The notes below the pieces were generated by a model that was not told the origin of the DNA, made no database searches, and was given only the letters and a program-made list of their open reading frames with translations. The position numbers and the translations under genes are program-made. This document shows positions 33,109-42,358 of a stretch of 64,000 bases of DNA, one piece after another; positions within the stretch are counted from its first letter, which is position 1, and every line of letters begins with the position of its first letter. Source of the DNA: Pseudoneobacillus rhizosphaerae (lineage in GTDB: Bacteria > Bacillota > Bacilli > Bacillales > Cytobacillaceae); the NCBI RefSeq assembly GCF_917563885.1, contig NZ_CAKJTG010000004.1, positions 183,876 to 247,875 of the forward strand, written 5' to 3'.

Positions 33109-34338
33109 TTAAATAACAAAGTTGCCATTTCTAAAGATAGCTATTTCCTCGTTATTCATTGTTGTTCCTGTAATTGTAAGGTCTTCTGTGCCAAACATAA
33201 AGTCAACATGTGTCAAAGAGTCGTTCACACCGGCCGCCTCAAGCTCTTCCTTACTCATTTTGTCTCCATTTTTGATACATACAGGATATGCTTTACCTAT
33301 GGCTAAATGGCAGGATGCGTTCTCGTCAAATAAAGTATTATAGAATAAAATATTTAAGTTAGAGATAGGTGAGTTATAAGGAACTAATGCTAACTCTCCT
33401 AAGTAACAAGACCCTTCATCGGTTTCAACAATATTCTTTAACGTCTCGTATCCCTTTTCAGCTTCGAAAGCCACCACTTTACCATCTTTAAATTCAAGCG
33501 AAAAATTTTCAATTAAACTTCCATTATGGTTTAAAGGCATGGAAGCAACAACTTTACCATTTACTCCTGTTTTTTTCGGTACAGTAAATAATTCTTCAGT
33601 TGGCATGTTGGCAACAAATTCTACTCCATCAGGGGAAAACTCTGAACCACCAAGCCAAATATTTCCTTCGGGCAACTCCACCTGCAAGTCTGTTCCTAAA
33701 GAGTTTTGAATATGTAATGACTTTACTGGGTTTTCATCAAAATATACTCTTCGCTTTTTCAAGTTCTGACAATGTTCTTTCCATGCTTCCACTGGATTTT
33801 CCTTATCTGCACGAACGGTTTGGAAAATAACTTCCCATAAGCGTTCAACAGCTTCTGTCTCGGAAGCTTCCGGGAAAACCTTTTTCGCCCACGCTTCTGT
33901 CGGAACTGAAACAACCACCCATCGATTTTGGTTGTTCATCCGTCGTTCTCGGTATTCTCTAATGGCTGTCCCCATTGCCTTGCTTGCCTTCTGGATACGA
34001 CTTGAATCTACACCCTTCATCAATTCAGGATCTTCCGCATAAATACTAACGAAAGCGGCTCCTTCTCTAGCATATGACAAATAAAATTCCTTTTGCCATT
34101 CCGGAACCGTTTCTAAAGTCTCATCAGGTGCAGATACGTATTTTATTTTCGAAAGCTGTTCATCTTCCCATCTTACAACTACATCCTTCGCTCCCTCATC
34201 GTAAGCACATTGGGCAATAAGTCTTGTAAAGGATGCTACTTCAATTGGTGAAAAAATGACAAGCGTTTGGTCCTTTTGCAGATTTACTCCTGTTTTCACA
34301 ATTAAGCGAGCATATTGCTCTAAATATTGGTTATTCAT
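33109..34338 (-). CDS. Aminopeptidase, M29 family (AmpS/PepS-like)
   Basis: Cytoplasmic metallo-aminopeptidase of 409 residues. M29 features are visible: LVIKTGVNLQKDQTLVIFSP near the start (key part GVNLQKDQ), metal-binding LPEGNIWLGGSEFSPDG region, FSLEFKDGKVV, GELALVPYNSPIS, and HLAIGKAYP followed by HVDFMFGTEDL. It removes N-terminal amino acids from peptides and belongs to general peptide turnover. A frame from 34353 exists, but the ATG at 34338 has GGAGG six bases upstream and gives the typical MNNQYLEQYARLIV start. Confidence 0.92.
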   Translation of the reverse strand: MNNQYLEQYARLIVKTGVNLQKDQTLVIFSPIEVASFTRLIAQCAYDEGAKDVVVRWEDEQLSKIKYVSAPDETLETVPEWQKEFYLSYAREGAAFVSIYAEDPELMKGVDSSRIQKASKAMGTAIREYRERRMNNQNRWVVVSVPTEAWAKKVFPEASETEAVERLWEVIFQTVRADKENPVEAWKEHCQNLKKRRVYFDENPVKSLHIQNSLGTDLQVELPEGNIWLGGSEFSPDGVEFVANMPTEELFTVPKKTGVNGKVVASMPLNHNGSLIENFSLEFKDGKVVAFEAEKGYETLKNIVETDEGSCYLGELALVPYNSPISNLNILFYNTLFDENASCHLAIGKAYPVCIKNGDKMSKEELEAAGVNDSLTHVDFMFGTEDLTITGTTMNNEEIAIFRNGNFVI

Positions 34339-34437
34339 AATGACCTCCATCATTTCGTGGTATTTAATAAATTCATTATTATTAAGTAGTTTTCCTTCTT
34401 GCCTTAAAAAATAATAAAGTCAGTGGATTCTTTGGCT

Positions 34438-36285
34438 TTAACTATTCAAGGCATAGCTCGTTTTGTTTAACTGACTTTGATACAGGTCTGAGTAAAAGCC
34501 TTGTTTAGTAAGAAGTTCCTCATGGCTACCCATCTCTATAATCCTGCCATCTTTTAGAACGAGGATACAATCTGCTTTTTGGATTGTATTTAAACGATGC
34601 GCAATCACAAAGCTAGTTCTTCCGTTTAATAATCGTTGTAGTGCTTCTTGAATTTTCAATTCTGTTACCGTATCTATATTGCTCGTTGCTTCATCTAAAA
34701 TAAGGATTTTGGGATTCGCCACGAGGGCACGTGCGATGGAAAGGAGCTGTTTCTGTCCTTGGCTAATGCCACTCCCATCCTGGGTTAGAACGGTTTCATA
34801 TTGTTCCGGAAGCCTCATAATAAAAAAGTGAGCATTTGCTAATTTGGCCGCTTCTTCCACCTCATCATCACTTGCAGCTAGCCTTCCATATCGAATATTT
34901 TCCCTAATGGTCCCTTCGAACAAAAATGGATCTTGTAAAACAAACGCCATATGCTCACGAAGATTTTGACGTTTAATCGTAGAGATTGCTACACCGTCAA
35001 TAAAAATCTCACCATCGACCGCTTCATAAAACCTAGATAAAAGGTTTAGAATTGTGGATTTTCCTGCCCCAGTAGGTCCAACTAAAGCGATGGTTTCGCC
35101 CTTTTTAGCAATAAAGTTAATATCATTAAGGGTATCTCCACCTTTTTCATAGGAAAAGGTGACATTTTCAAAACGCACCTCCCCTTTGACATCCTGAAGA
35201 ATCGTAAATCCATCCCCTTCTTGCTCTTCGGTCTTTTCATCTAAAATTTCAAACACTCGCTCTGCCCCAGCCACCGCGGATAATAGGGTGTTAAATTGGT
35301 TTGCGAGGTCATTTAATGGACGGGTAAATTGTCTTGAATATTCTGCAAAGATAATCATCACACCAACGGAAATATAGCCATTTAGCGCTAATATACCACC
35401 AATTCCGGCGATAATGGTAAAGCTCATATTATTTAACAAGTTCATCAATTTCGGAATAAAACCAGAATAGGTTTGCGCCCAAAAACCAGAGCCTTTTAAT
35501 CTTGTATTCTTAATTTGAAATTCATCAATAACCTTTTTCTCTTGGGAAAAGGCTTTAATAATTCGTTGTCCCGAAATTGTTTCTTCAATAAAGCCGTTTA
35601 TATCTCCAATATTTTTCTGTTGTGCTTTAAAAAGCTCACTAGTTCGACTAGTTATCCATTTCATCCCTAGAAACATCATGGGTACTATGAGTAGGGTAAT
35701 CAAGGTGAGAACAGGGCTAAGCCAAAGCATTACCGCTACCGTTCCAATCAGCATTAATAAGCTTGAAAAAATTTGAATGACAGAGCTATTTAAGGTAGAA
35801 CTCACATTTTCAATATCATTCGTCATACGACTCATTAATTCACCGTGCTGTCGCTTATCAAAAAAACTAATCGGTAATTGGTGGAGATGGCGAAATAAAC
35901 TGGAACGGAGCTTATAAACAGTTCGTTGTGATATTCCAATCATCCAATAGTTTTGTAACCATAGTGAAAGGGAATAAAAAATATAAACAGCCGCTAGCGA
36001 GACTAATAGGAACAATAAACCACTTTGCTTCTTGTCGACTATATACTCATCGACTGCTGTTCCAATTAGATATGGTCCTAGTAAACCTAACACTGAACTA
36101 AGCAAAACCAAGAATAGGACGGTAAAGAGTAATCCTTTTTCGTAGGATAATAGCATCCAAACTCTTTTTAAAGTTTGCGAGAAGTTTTTTGCTTTTGGCC
36201 GTTTTTTACCCGATTTACTTTCTGTCGACTTCTGACTGGAAACAATTTTTTCATACTGGAAGGGTTTAGCTAGTTCTTTAAGCAT
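34438..36285 (-). CDS. ABC exporter half, second subunit of heterodimer (YheH/BmrD-like)
   Basis: Half-transporter of 615 residues: about 45 polar N-terminal residues, six membrane helices, then the nucleotide-binding domain. Walker A is GPTGAGKST, Walker B ILILDEATSNID with the catalytic Glu present, and the H-loop is IAHRL. The signature is GISQGQK instead of LSGGQ, a degenerate form. The frame is open to 36360, but the ATG at 36285 follows GGGGGAAAG and overlaps the upstream stop by 8 bases. Together with the upstream gene it forms a heterodimeric multidrug-type exporter. Confidence 0.9.
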   Translation of the reverse strand: MLKELAKPFQYEKIVSSQKSTESKSGKKRPKAKNFSQTLKRVWMLLSYEKGLLFTVLFLVLLSSVLGLLGPYLIGTAVDEYIVDKKQSGLLFLLVSLAAVYIFYSLSLWLQNYWMIGISQRTVYKLRSSLFRHLHQLPISFFDKRQHGELMSRMTNDIENVSSTLNSSVIQIFSSLLMLIGTVAVMLWLSPVLTLITLLIVPMMFLGMKWITSRTSELFKAQQKNIGDINGFIEETISGQRIIKAFSQEKKVIDEFQIKNTRLKGSGFWAQTYSGFIPKLMNLLNNMSFTIIAGIGGILALNGYISVGVMIIFAEYSRQFTRPLNDLANQFNTLLSAVAGAERVFEILDEKTEEQEGDGFTILQDVKGEVRFENVTFSYEKGGDTLNDINFIAKKGETIALVGPTGAGKSTILNLLSRFYEAVDGEIFIDGVAISTIKRQNLREHMAFVLQDPFLFEGTIRENIRYGRLAASDDEVEEAAKLANAHFFIMRLPEQYETVLTQDGSGISQGQKQLLSIARALVANPKILILDEATSNIDTVTELKIQEALQRLLNGRTSFVIAHRLNTIQKADCILVLKDGRIIEMGSHEELLTKQGFYSDLYQSQLNKTSYALNS

Positions 36286-38008
36286 AGTGACTTTCCCCCT
36301 CTCCAAATTGAGATTGATAGATTTGCTGATAAAGACTGGATTGTTGTAAAAGCTCCTCATGAGTCCCTTTTGCTAGCAGCATCCCTTCATCCAATAGCAA
36401 AATTTGATCTGCTTCCTTCGCTGTACTTACTTTTTGCGTAATGATAAACGTTGTACATGTATATTTTTTTAAAGCAAGAAGCAAATTGGCTTCGGTTTTT
36501 AAGTCAAGTGCACTTGTACTATCATCTAGGATTAATATCTTTGGTTTTCGGATTAATGCTCTAGCAATAGAAAGACGTTGTTTCTGTCCACCTGAAAGAT
36601 TGACTCCTTTTTGACCTATTCTTGTTAAATATTGATCATGTAATTTCATAATTGTCTCATGGATTTGAGCATCTTTTGTTGCTTCTAACATTTCTTCATT
36701 GGTTAAATCTTCTTTACCCCAAGATAAATTCTCCTTAATAGTTCCAGTAAATAGAAATCCTTCTTGTGGTACTAACCCAATTTGTCTGCGGATACTCTCT
36801 AGATCTAACGTTCGAATATTCTCATTATCTGCAAGGACTTCTCCCTTTTCTAGTTCATATAAGCGCAATATCAACTGCACTAAAGAGGTTTTACCAGAGC
36901 CAGTTGCACCCATAATCGCAATAGTTTCACCGGGTTTTGCGATTAATGATACGTTTTCCAATACAGGACGTGTGGTCCCTGGGTAACGGAAGGTGACATC
37001 TACAAATTCTATTTGGCCGTTTAAATTTTTTGCAGTAGTATCGGGATCATGATTTTCAAGATGGTCTTCCTCAACGGATAAGATTTCGCTAATACGTTCC
37101 GTCGAAGCTTTGGCACGGGAAAAAACCATTACGATCATGGACACAATAGAAAGTGCTTGAGAAACTCTTGTTCCATATTGAACGACAGCTACCACTTCTC
37201 CTACCTTAATATCCCCTCTATTTATGTCAATATTTCCGTACCAAAGGACTACAATAATGCTTAAATTCATGATGACCATTAGTGCCGGCATTGTAAATTC
37301 TATCAATCTTAGAGCTGACATTGTTTTTTCCATTAAAGCATCATTGGATTCGCTGAATCGCTTTTCCTCATGTTTACCTCGATAAAAAGCCTTAATAACT
37401 CTCATTCCAGAGAGGTTTTCTCGCATCACACCATTCACACGGTCAAGTTTCCCTTGGACAGACTTAAATAATACCCCTGCCTTCTTCATCGCCCAAACGA
37501 GTAAGACTATTAAAAAAGGAATGAGCACAACAAATATTAGCGCTAATTTAACATTGACCGTTAAGGCCATAGCTACTCCACCAATGACTAACAATGGAGC
37601 TCGCAGCATGATTCTTAAACTCATAAATACCGTATTTTGAATTTGTGTGACATCATTTGTCATTCGCGTTATTAATGAGGATGCTGGATAACGACTAAGA
37701 TGGGCAAAGGAAAAGGATTGAACCTTCATAAATAGTTGACTTCTAACCTCATGCCCAAAACTTTGACTTGTATGAGCCGCAAAAAAGGAGTTCACGATTC
37801 CTGATGTAAAAGCAATTAATGAAATTCCCAGCATCACACCTCCCCAAATAAGGACAATAGAAAGATCTCGGTTCATAATCCCCTCATCAATAATTTTTGC
37901 CATGAGTAATGGCTGAACAAGTTCAACCATTAATTCAACTAACATTAAAAAGAGTGCAATATTAATATGAAGTCGATACGGTTTTAAATAAGAAAATACC
38001 TTTAACAC
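36278..38008 (-). CDS. ABC exporter half, first subunit of heterodimer (YheI/BmrC-like)
   Basis: Half-transporter of 576 residues: six membrane helices (about 15-300) and a nucleotide-binding domain with Walker A GATGSGKTS, signature NLSGGQKQR, and Walker B ILILDDSTSALD. In Walker B the catalytic Glu is replaced by Asp, which marks this as the degenerate ATP site of a heterodimeric exporter. The H-loop reads ITQKV, so the switch His is missing as well. The start is GTG seven bases after AGGTGG. The export substrate is unknown; multidrug efflux is the usual role. Confidence 0.9.
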   Translation of the reverse strand: MLKVFSYLKPYRLHINIALFLMLVELMVELVQPLLMAKIIDEGIMNRDLSIVLIWGGVMLGISLIAFTSGIVNSFFAAHTSQSFGHEVRSQLFMKVQSFSFAHLSRYPASSLITRMTNDVTQIQNTVFMSLRIMLRAPLLVIGGVAMALTVNVKLALIFVVLIPFLIVLLVWAMKKAGVLFKSVQGKLDRVNGVMRENLSGMRVIKAFYRGKHEEKRFSESNDALMEKTMSALRLIEFTMPALMVIMNLSIIVVLWYGNIDINRGDIKVGEVVAVVQYGTRVSQALSIVSMIVMVFSRAKASTERISEILSVEEDHLENHDPDTTAKNLNGQIEFVDVTFRYPGTTRPVLENVSLIAKPGETIAIMGATGSGKTSLVQLILRLYELEKGEVLADNENIRTLDLESIRRQIGLVPQEGFLFTGTIKENLSWGKEDLTNEEMLEATKDAQIHETIMKLHDQYLTRIGQKGVNLSGGQKQRLSIARALIRKPKILILDDSTSALDLKTEANLLLALKKYTCTTFIITQKVSTAKEADQILLLDEGMLLAKGTHEELLQQSSLYQQIYQSQFGEGESHYA

Positions 38009-38188
38009 TGTTCATCCACCTGACTTTTGAAAATTCTTTAGAAAAACGAAATATCGGAAGTTTATTTTTATATCATACATCTAATTGCCACTTTTTTAAA
38101 TAGTTCGAATATTAACAAATAAAAAACTCCATCTTATTAATGGAGGGGAACTTAAACTATCTATCTTTATTACTTTCTAACTAATATT

Positions 38189-38206
38189 CCTTGATATAAA
38201 TCAAGG
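38189..38206 (+). promoter_or_regulatory. FNR-type box upstream of the DUF2249 gene
   Basis: CCTTGATATAAATCAAGG contains a perfect TTGAT-N4-ATCAA (38191-38204). A perfect -10 TATAAT lies at 38227-38232. A start seven bases later (38239) puts the box centre at -41.5, the class II activation position of FNR-like regulators. Confidence 0.8.
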
Positions 38207-38269
38207 CTATGTAATCCAGCTAAACCTATAATAAATCTATAAAACATATATTTGAGAGGGGTTCATTCC

Positions 38270-38515
38270 ATGTTAAATGTTCAAAGAGAAGGAACAAAAG
38301 CAATCATTGATGCTAGAGAATTGATTAAACAGGGGATTCATCCGCGTGGAGAGATTATTGAATTTATTAAAGAAGCAGAATTAGGAACAATTATTGAAGT
38401 ACACCTACCGCTACCTGGGCAACCATTAGTTGCAGCTATTGAACAACTAGGCTTAAACGCCGTAGTAAACGAAATCGCACCCGACCACTTCCGCATACTT
38501 ATACTAAAGCATTAA
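38270..38515 (+). CDS. DUF2249-like small protein
   Basis: Soluble protein of 81 residues with the TusA-like DUF2249 pattern: IDARELIKQGIHPRGEIIEFIKEAELGTIIEVHLPLPGQPLVAAIEQLGL (key parts IDARELI, HPRGEIIEFIK and LPLPGQPLVAAIEQLG). Genes of this family often accompany hemerythrins, denitrification or sulfur-transfer functions, and the exact role is not known. The frame is open to 38252, but ATG at 38270 has AGGGG nine bases upstream. An FNR-type box at -41.5 suggests activation by the neighbouring Crp/Fnr regulator. The stop codon TAA belongs to a REP-like element. Confidence 0.75.
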   Translation: MLNVQREGTKAIIDARELIKQGIHPRGEIIEFIKEAELGTIIEVHLPLPGQPLVAAIEQLGLNAVVNEIAPDHFRILILKH

Positions 38516-38535
38516 CGTATTGAGGGACAGTCCCC
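38512..38535. repeat. Degenerate REP-like copy 4a
   Basis: A partial, decayed copy with TTAACG, a TGAGGGACAGTCCCC core and no right arm. It directly precedes the perfect copy at 38548. The sequence ACTAAAGCAT(T/A)AACG is present before both copies (38503 and 38542), as if the unit had been duplicated. It contains the DUF2249 stop codon. Confidence 0.6.
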
Positions 38536-38547
38536 ATTCCTACTAAA

Positions 38548-38604
38548 GCATAAACGCAGTAAAGCGCTAGGGGACAGTCCCCTAGCGCTTTACTGCGTTT
38601 ATGC
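38548..38604. repeat. REP-like palindrome, copy 4b (perfect)
   Basis: Perfect inverted repeat of two 28-bp arms (38548-38575 and 38577-38604) around a central A, core AGGGGACAGTCCCCT. It lies between the convergent DUF2249 and Crp/Fnr genes, ending five bases from the latter's stop codon. Confidence 0.92.
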
Positions 38605-38609
38605 ATGTA

Positions 38610-39299
38610 TTATCCTGCTATTTCTTTCAGTTTTTCGATATCTAGTAGTCGGATACCTCTTCTGCCATCAAGTTCTAGGACTTGAATCGATTGGAGGTGT
38701 ACGAGTTTACGACTAAGTGTTTCAGGGGTTGCTCCGATTAGTGATGCAAAGTCCTTCTTCGGAACAGGTAGCATAAAAAATTCTTTCTCGTTTTCTTTTT
38801 CAAAGAAAAGCAAAAGTGCCTTAGCTAATCTCCGTTCCACTTCAAGTAGACTTATTGTTCCAATCCATTCATCAGCCATTTGTAACAACTCACTAAGCGC
38901 CATCATAAAATTCATCGCCATACCTGGATTTCGCTCCAATATTAGCTTGAAATCATTCTTGTGTAGCAAGCAAACTGTTGTATCCTCTAATACCTCTGCA
39001 TCGGCATAATGTTTTTTGTTCTCAAGTAATGAATACTGGCCAAAGAAATCACCTGGGAATAAAATACGAAGAATTTGTTCCTTTCCTTCGTCCGAGAACT
39101 TCGAAACTTTAATCGTTCCTTTATGAACAACAACTAAACAGTCGGATAAATCTCCTTCACGAAAAATATAGTCCCCTTTTGTGAATGTTCGACTTTTCAC
39201 AACTTGCCCTAAATCATTGACCTCATCTTGATTCAAGCCCTTAAACACTGGGACCGAGCGAACACAAGAAACTGTTTTTTCATGTATTTCACAGCACAT
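38610..39299 (-). CDS. Crp/Fnr family transcription regulator (FLP/FNR-like)
   Basis: Regulator of 229 residues: cyclic-nucleotide-type beta barrel (about 18-120), dimer helix (about 125-150) and winged helix-turn-helix (about 165-229). The recognition helix TPETLSRKLV has Glu193, Ser196 and Arg197, the E-x-x-S-R set that reads TTGAT in FNR. Cysteines are at 2, 3, 12, 54 and 110. The N-terminal Cys cluster plus an internal Cys suggests redox control by disulfide or an Fe-S cluster, but the spacing differs from E. coli FNR. Two perfect TTGAT-N4-ATCAA boxes lie beside the two flanking genes. Confidence 0.88.
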   Translation of the reverse strand: MCCEIHEKTVSCVRSVPVFKGLNQDEVNDLGQVVKSRTFTKGDYIFREGDLSDCLVVVHKGTIKVSKFSDEGKEQILRILFPGDFFGQYSLLENKKHYADAEVLEDTTVCLLHKNDFKLILERNPGMAMNFMMALSELLQMADEWIGTISLLEVERRLAKALLLFFEKENEKEFFMLPVPKKDFASLIGATPETLSRKLVHLQSIQVLELDGRRGIRLLDIEKLKEIAG

Positions 39300-39390
39300 G
39301 CTAGTTCACCTCGTTTTATAATATTCTACTATTAGGATAGACTATTTGATTAGGGTCTACTGTGTTGCACATCACCTTTTATTAAATTTT

Positions 39391-39418
39391 CTTTAACTTG
39401 ATGTGAATCAAGTTAAAG
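39391..39418. promoter_or_regulatory. FNR-type box in the divergent fnr-cupin region
   Basis: A 28-bp palindrome with 12-bp perfect arms (CTTTAACTTGAT and its complement) and a 4-base centre contains TTGAT-N4-ATCAA at 39398-39411. TATCAT at 39434-39439 fits as a -10 box for the cupin gene and puts the box centre again near -41.5. Confidence 0.82.
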
Positions 39419-39480
39419 AAGATTGAAATTGATTATCATTAATATATAAAATAAATCATCATACTTTGGAGGTCATAAAA

Positions 39481-39822
39481 ATGGAAAAAAAATCACTTCT
39501 AGAACACCAAGAATATTCTGAAGAAAAATTCACAAAACGTATCATCTTTAAAAAAGGGGATAGCACTGTATTTATCCTCAACTTTATGCCTGGACAATCG
39601 CTTCCTGCGCATAAACATCCTGGGACAGAGGTTTACCTCTTAGTATTAAACGGCAACGGTACTTTCACCATTGACGGTGTCGATACCGAAGTTACAGAGC
39701 GTGATATCATCCATACGTCAGCTGAGGAAGAATTGGCCTTCAAGAATACAGGAAATGAACCAGTTAGTCTTTATGTGATGCTTAATAAAATTCCTGATGA
39801 AAGATATGCACAAAATATCTAA
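39481..39822 (+). CDS. Cupin domain protein
   Basis: Single-domain cupin of 113 residues. Motif 1 (LPAHKHPGTEVYLLVLNGNGTF, key HKHPGTEVYLLVLNG) has the His and Glu metal ligands and motif 2 lies around DIIHTSAEEE LAFKN. The substrate is unknown; small cupins of this kind act in quinone, sulfur or stress metabolism. ATG at 39481 is nine bases after GGAGG and is preferred to an upstream in-frame ATG at 39466. The FNR-type box upstream implies oxygen or redox control. A strong terminator follows. Confidence 0.8.
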   Translation: MEKKSLLEHQEYSEEKFTKRIIFKKGDSTVFILNFMPGQSLPAHKHPGTEVYLLVLNGNGTFTIDGVDTEVTERDIIHTSAEEELAFKNTGNEPVSLYVMLNKIPDERYAQNI

Positions 39823-39860
39823 TCATCTCAAAGCTTCTAGATCCAACTCCATCAAAACAA

Positions 39861-39896
39861 AAACCTGAGCCCAGTTACATTCTGGACTCAGGTTTT
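39861..39896. terminator. Bidirectional terminator
   Basis: Stem AAACCTGAG-CCCAG with CTGGACTCAGGTTT (39861-39874, 39882-39895) with one mismatch, followed by T runs on both strands, between the convergent cupin and metalloprotease genes. Confidence 0.85.
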
Positions 39897-39905
39897 TTAG
39901 TTTCA

Positions 39906-41744
39906 TTACTTCATTTCACTAAAACTATAATAGAACTTTGCCGTTAACGACCCATCTGGATTTTCCTTAATATCCGTTACATGGATACCAGAATCTGCTG
40001 GAGTTGCACCATAACCTTTCCAGAAGTAATAAGAACCAGTATGGACATTGGAAGAGTTTGGCGTTATTTTAGAGCCCGACTTAAAGAAATCACCTGAATC
40101 CCCACGATTTCGATTCTTTTCTAAGTCATACTTTCCATCAGCTTGAAGCACGGATAATCCATAGTGGGTTACAACTGTTCCATTGCTAGCTGTTTGTGAT
40201 TGATTATACTGGAAGCGTTTATTCATCCAGTTTTCAACATTATTTGGACGGAAGCCAGCTGTTTGATAAAGATTAATAATATTTTCATCTACATGCCAAG
40301 CAACTAATCCATGTGAATCTACACCCTGTCGGCTTAGACCCTTATTAAATCCATCTTGCTGAACATTTTCAAATAAGAAATACTCTGTTCCGTTTGAACC
40401 AGGAACCTCCATTTTAACAATTCCATTTTCTGAATTTGCGTTATTGATAGCAGGTAACGTAATTTTTTGAACACCATCTTCTGGAGTTACCACAATTGGA
40501 TTCACCCACCCTAAGAATATCTTAGAGAATGGATCAAAATGAGTTGGTGAGTTACCGGAATACGCAGCATTATTTGGGTAACGCATCCAAGAACCACCTG
40601 CCATCATGGAGTAGTTTCCAACTCCTTCAGAAGAATAAACGGTGTCATAGAAATCTGGTAATCCTAAAGCATGCCCGAATTCATGCGCATAAACTCCGGT
40701 TTGTGCAGGGAATGGACCAGATTTTGACGCTTCATCATACCCGCCAGTAGCTGCATTAAATCCTGCAACGTTCCCACCGATACCTGGTTGAATGTTGTAG
40801 TTGTTTACGACCACTCCGTCATAGGTCATATCCTCAGCCACGGTTTTATTAATCCAAGCTCCTTGGCTCATTCCAGCATGTACATCCGCAGGCTTACCAG
40901 TTTCATAGTATTTACCATAGTACAATGCACTTAATAGACTCCACTTATGTGACCAGAATTGAGCAGGATCGCTACTGAATTCAGCCCCCGTCCCTTCGTG
41001 GATAACAAATATATTTGGAACCTCTCCATCCTCAGCATACTTAGAGAAATCAACCTGTTCATCTGCCGCTTTTAGCAAATCTCTAATAAATTCACCCGTA
41101 TGCGCGTCTCCGTTAACATTCCCAAGAACATATTTACCGTTCTCTGCATATTTACCTTCTTGGTCTAAATAGTAGGAAGCGCCTTTTGGCATCTCTACCC
41201 AAACAAATTCAGTATTTTCTTTGCGGACTAGATTTATTTTGCCATTGCTAGACTCTTTATAGGCATTTTGCATCGTTGCATCTGTTGGAACATCTACACC
41301 ATTGAATTTTGCATATTGTTTAAATTGCTCTAGTTCATACGGATTGTATTCATTACCGAATATTAAATCCTCATAATAATGTGCTGGAACCTGACCAGGC
41401 ATATCACCTACAGGCTCATCACCCTCTTTATACTTCGCTAAAATAACTAATACCGGCACATCCCCAGTCGCTGCTTTATAAGCAGCGTGATTATCACCTG
41501 GCTTCTGGAACTTTGAACCATGGTTGGCTATTTTTTCAGCTGGATCGGCTTTTGATATATCAATTCCTAACTTCTTTGCATTCTCAGTTAATTCTGGAGC
41601 TGCCCCAACGAAATGAGCTAAACCTAAGTCATATGTACTGTTTTCATCAGAAGGCACTCCACTTGGTTGAAATCCAGCAAATGCAAGGCTTCCAGCTAAA
41701 ACAAAAGATAAACCCGTCTTTGATAAAACTTTTAACAAAACCAT
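39906..41744 (-). CDS. Secreted M6-family metalloprotease (immune inhibitor A-like)
   Basis: Exported protease of about 612 residues. A signal peptide (about 1-26, MVLLKVLSKTGLSFVLAGSL) and a propeptide-like region precede the catalytic domain with the zinc motif HEFGHALGLPDFYD (about 355-368) and the downstream Met-turn-like region NYSMMAGGSW. M6 proteases of Bacillus degrade extracellular proteins, including insect antibacterial peptides in InhA; no such role is shown here. The frame is open to 41807, but ATG at 41744 follows GGTGGGAG. Monocistronic. Confidence 0.88.
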   Translation of the reverse strand: MVLLKVLSKTGLSFVLAGSLAFAGFQPSGVPSDENSTYDLGLAHFVGAAPELTENAKKLGIDISKADPAEKIANHGSKFQKPGDNHAAYKAATGDVPVLVILAKYKEGDEPVGDMPGQVPAHYYEDLIFGNEYNPYELEQFKQYAKFNGVDVPTDATMQNAYKESSNGKINLVRKENTEFVWVEMPKGASYYLDQEGKYAENGKYVLGNVNGDAHTGEFIRDLLKAADEQVDFSKYAEDGEVPNIFVIHEGTGAEFSSDPAQFWSHKWSLLSALYYGKYYETGKPADVHAGMSQGAWINKTVAEDMTYDGVVVNNYNIQPGIGGNVAGFNAATGGYDEASKSGPFPAQTGVYAHEFGHALGLPDFYDTVYSSEGVGNYSMMAGGSWMRYPNNAAYSGNSPTHFDPFSKIFLGWVNPIVVTPEDGVQKITLPAINNANSENGIVKMEVPGSNGTEYFLFENVQQDGFNKGLSRQGVDSHGLVAWHVDENIINLYQTAGFRPNNVENWMNKRFQYNQSQTASNGTVVTHYGLSVLQADGKYDLEKNRNRGDSGDFFKSGSKITPNSSNVHTGSYYFWKGYGATPADSGIHVTDIKENPDGSLTAKFYYSFSEMK

Positions 41745-41851
41745 CACCACTCCCACCTTTTTATATTTCAAATATATCAAAATTGTCAGACTATTAAATC
41801 TACACAATGTCCTATTTCTTCTCTAGTTCTTTTTCCCTTGTAAAAATAAAA

Positions 41852-41882
41852 AAAATCCCTCTTCTTTTGAAAGAGGGATTTT
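41852..41882 (-). terminator. Terminator of the threonine/serine exporter operon
   Basis: Stem AAAATCCCTCTT with AAGAGGGATTTT (41852-41863, 41871-41882), followed on the minus strand by a T run, five bases after the last stop. Confidence 0.85.
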
Positions 41883-41886
41883 CCAT

Positions 41887-42342
41887 TCAGCCTTTCCTTT
41901 GCACTAATTCGTTCATTCTAGCCTTTCGAATCACTTGATTAATAACTTCAGAAAATACTAGTCCAAATGCAATAGCTCCAGAAATCATAAAGGCTTTTGC
42001 TGCTAGTGCAACAGCAATATTATAGTCATTTTCAACAAAGTTTCTCATTGCATTATAGGCCATTCCTCCAGGTACTAAAGGAATAATACCCGAAACACTA
42101 AAAATAATGCTAGGAGTCCTATAATATTTAGCATAGAGTTGGCTCATAACTCCAATCGAAAAAGAAGCGACAAAGGTAGCCATCACCACGTCCAGCTTAT
42201 AAAAAGCGAGCCAATAATAAATCATCCAACCAATCATACCAACTAATCCACATTTTAAAAGGGATTGCTTTGGGATATTAAAAATAATACCAAAAGCACC
42301 AGTTGCTATAAAACTCGTCACAATCTGCTCCCATGCCATCAT
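41887..42342 (-). CDS. Threonine/serine exporter, small subunit (ThrE C-domain, YjjB-like)
   Basis: Membrane protein of about 151 residues with four to five helices, matching the C-terminal half of ThrE (GIIPLVPGGMAYNAMRNFVEND, key part PLVPGGMAYNAM). It works with the large subunit encoded just upstream. The frame is open to 42402, but the AAGGGAGG site follows the upstream stop codon and fits the ATG at 42342, giving the usual YjjB length. Confidence 0.85.
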   Translation of the reverse strand: MMAWEQIVTSFIATGAFGIIFNIPKQSLLKCGLVGMIGWMIYYWLAFYKLDVVMATFVASFSIGVMSQLYAKYYRTPSIIFSVSGIIPLVPGGMAYNAMRNFVENDYNIAVALAAKAFMISGAIAFGLVFSEVINQVIRKARMNELVQRKG

Positions 42343-42358
42343 CTCCAACATCCCTCCC

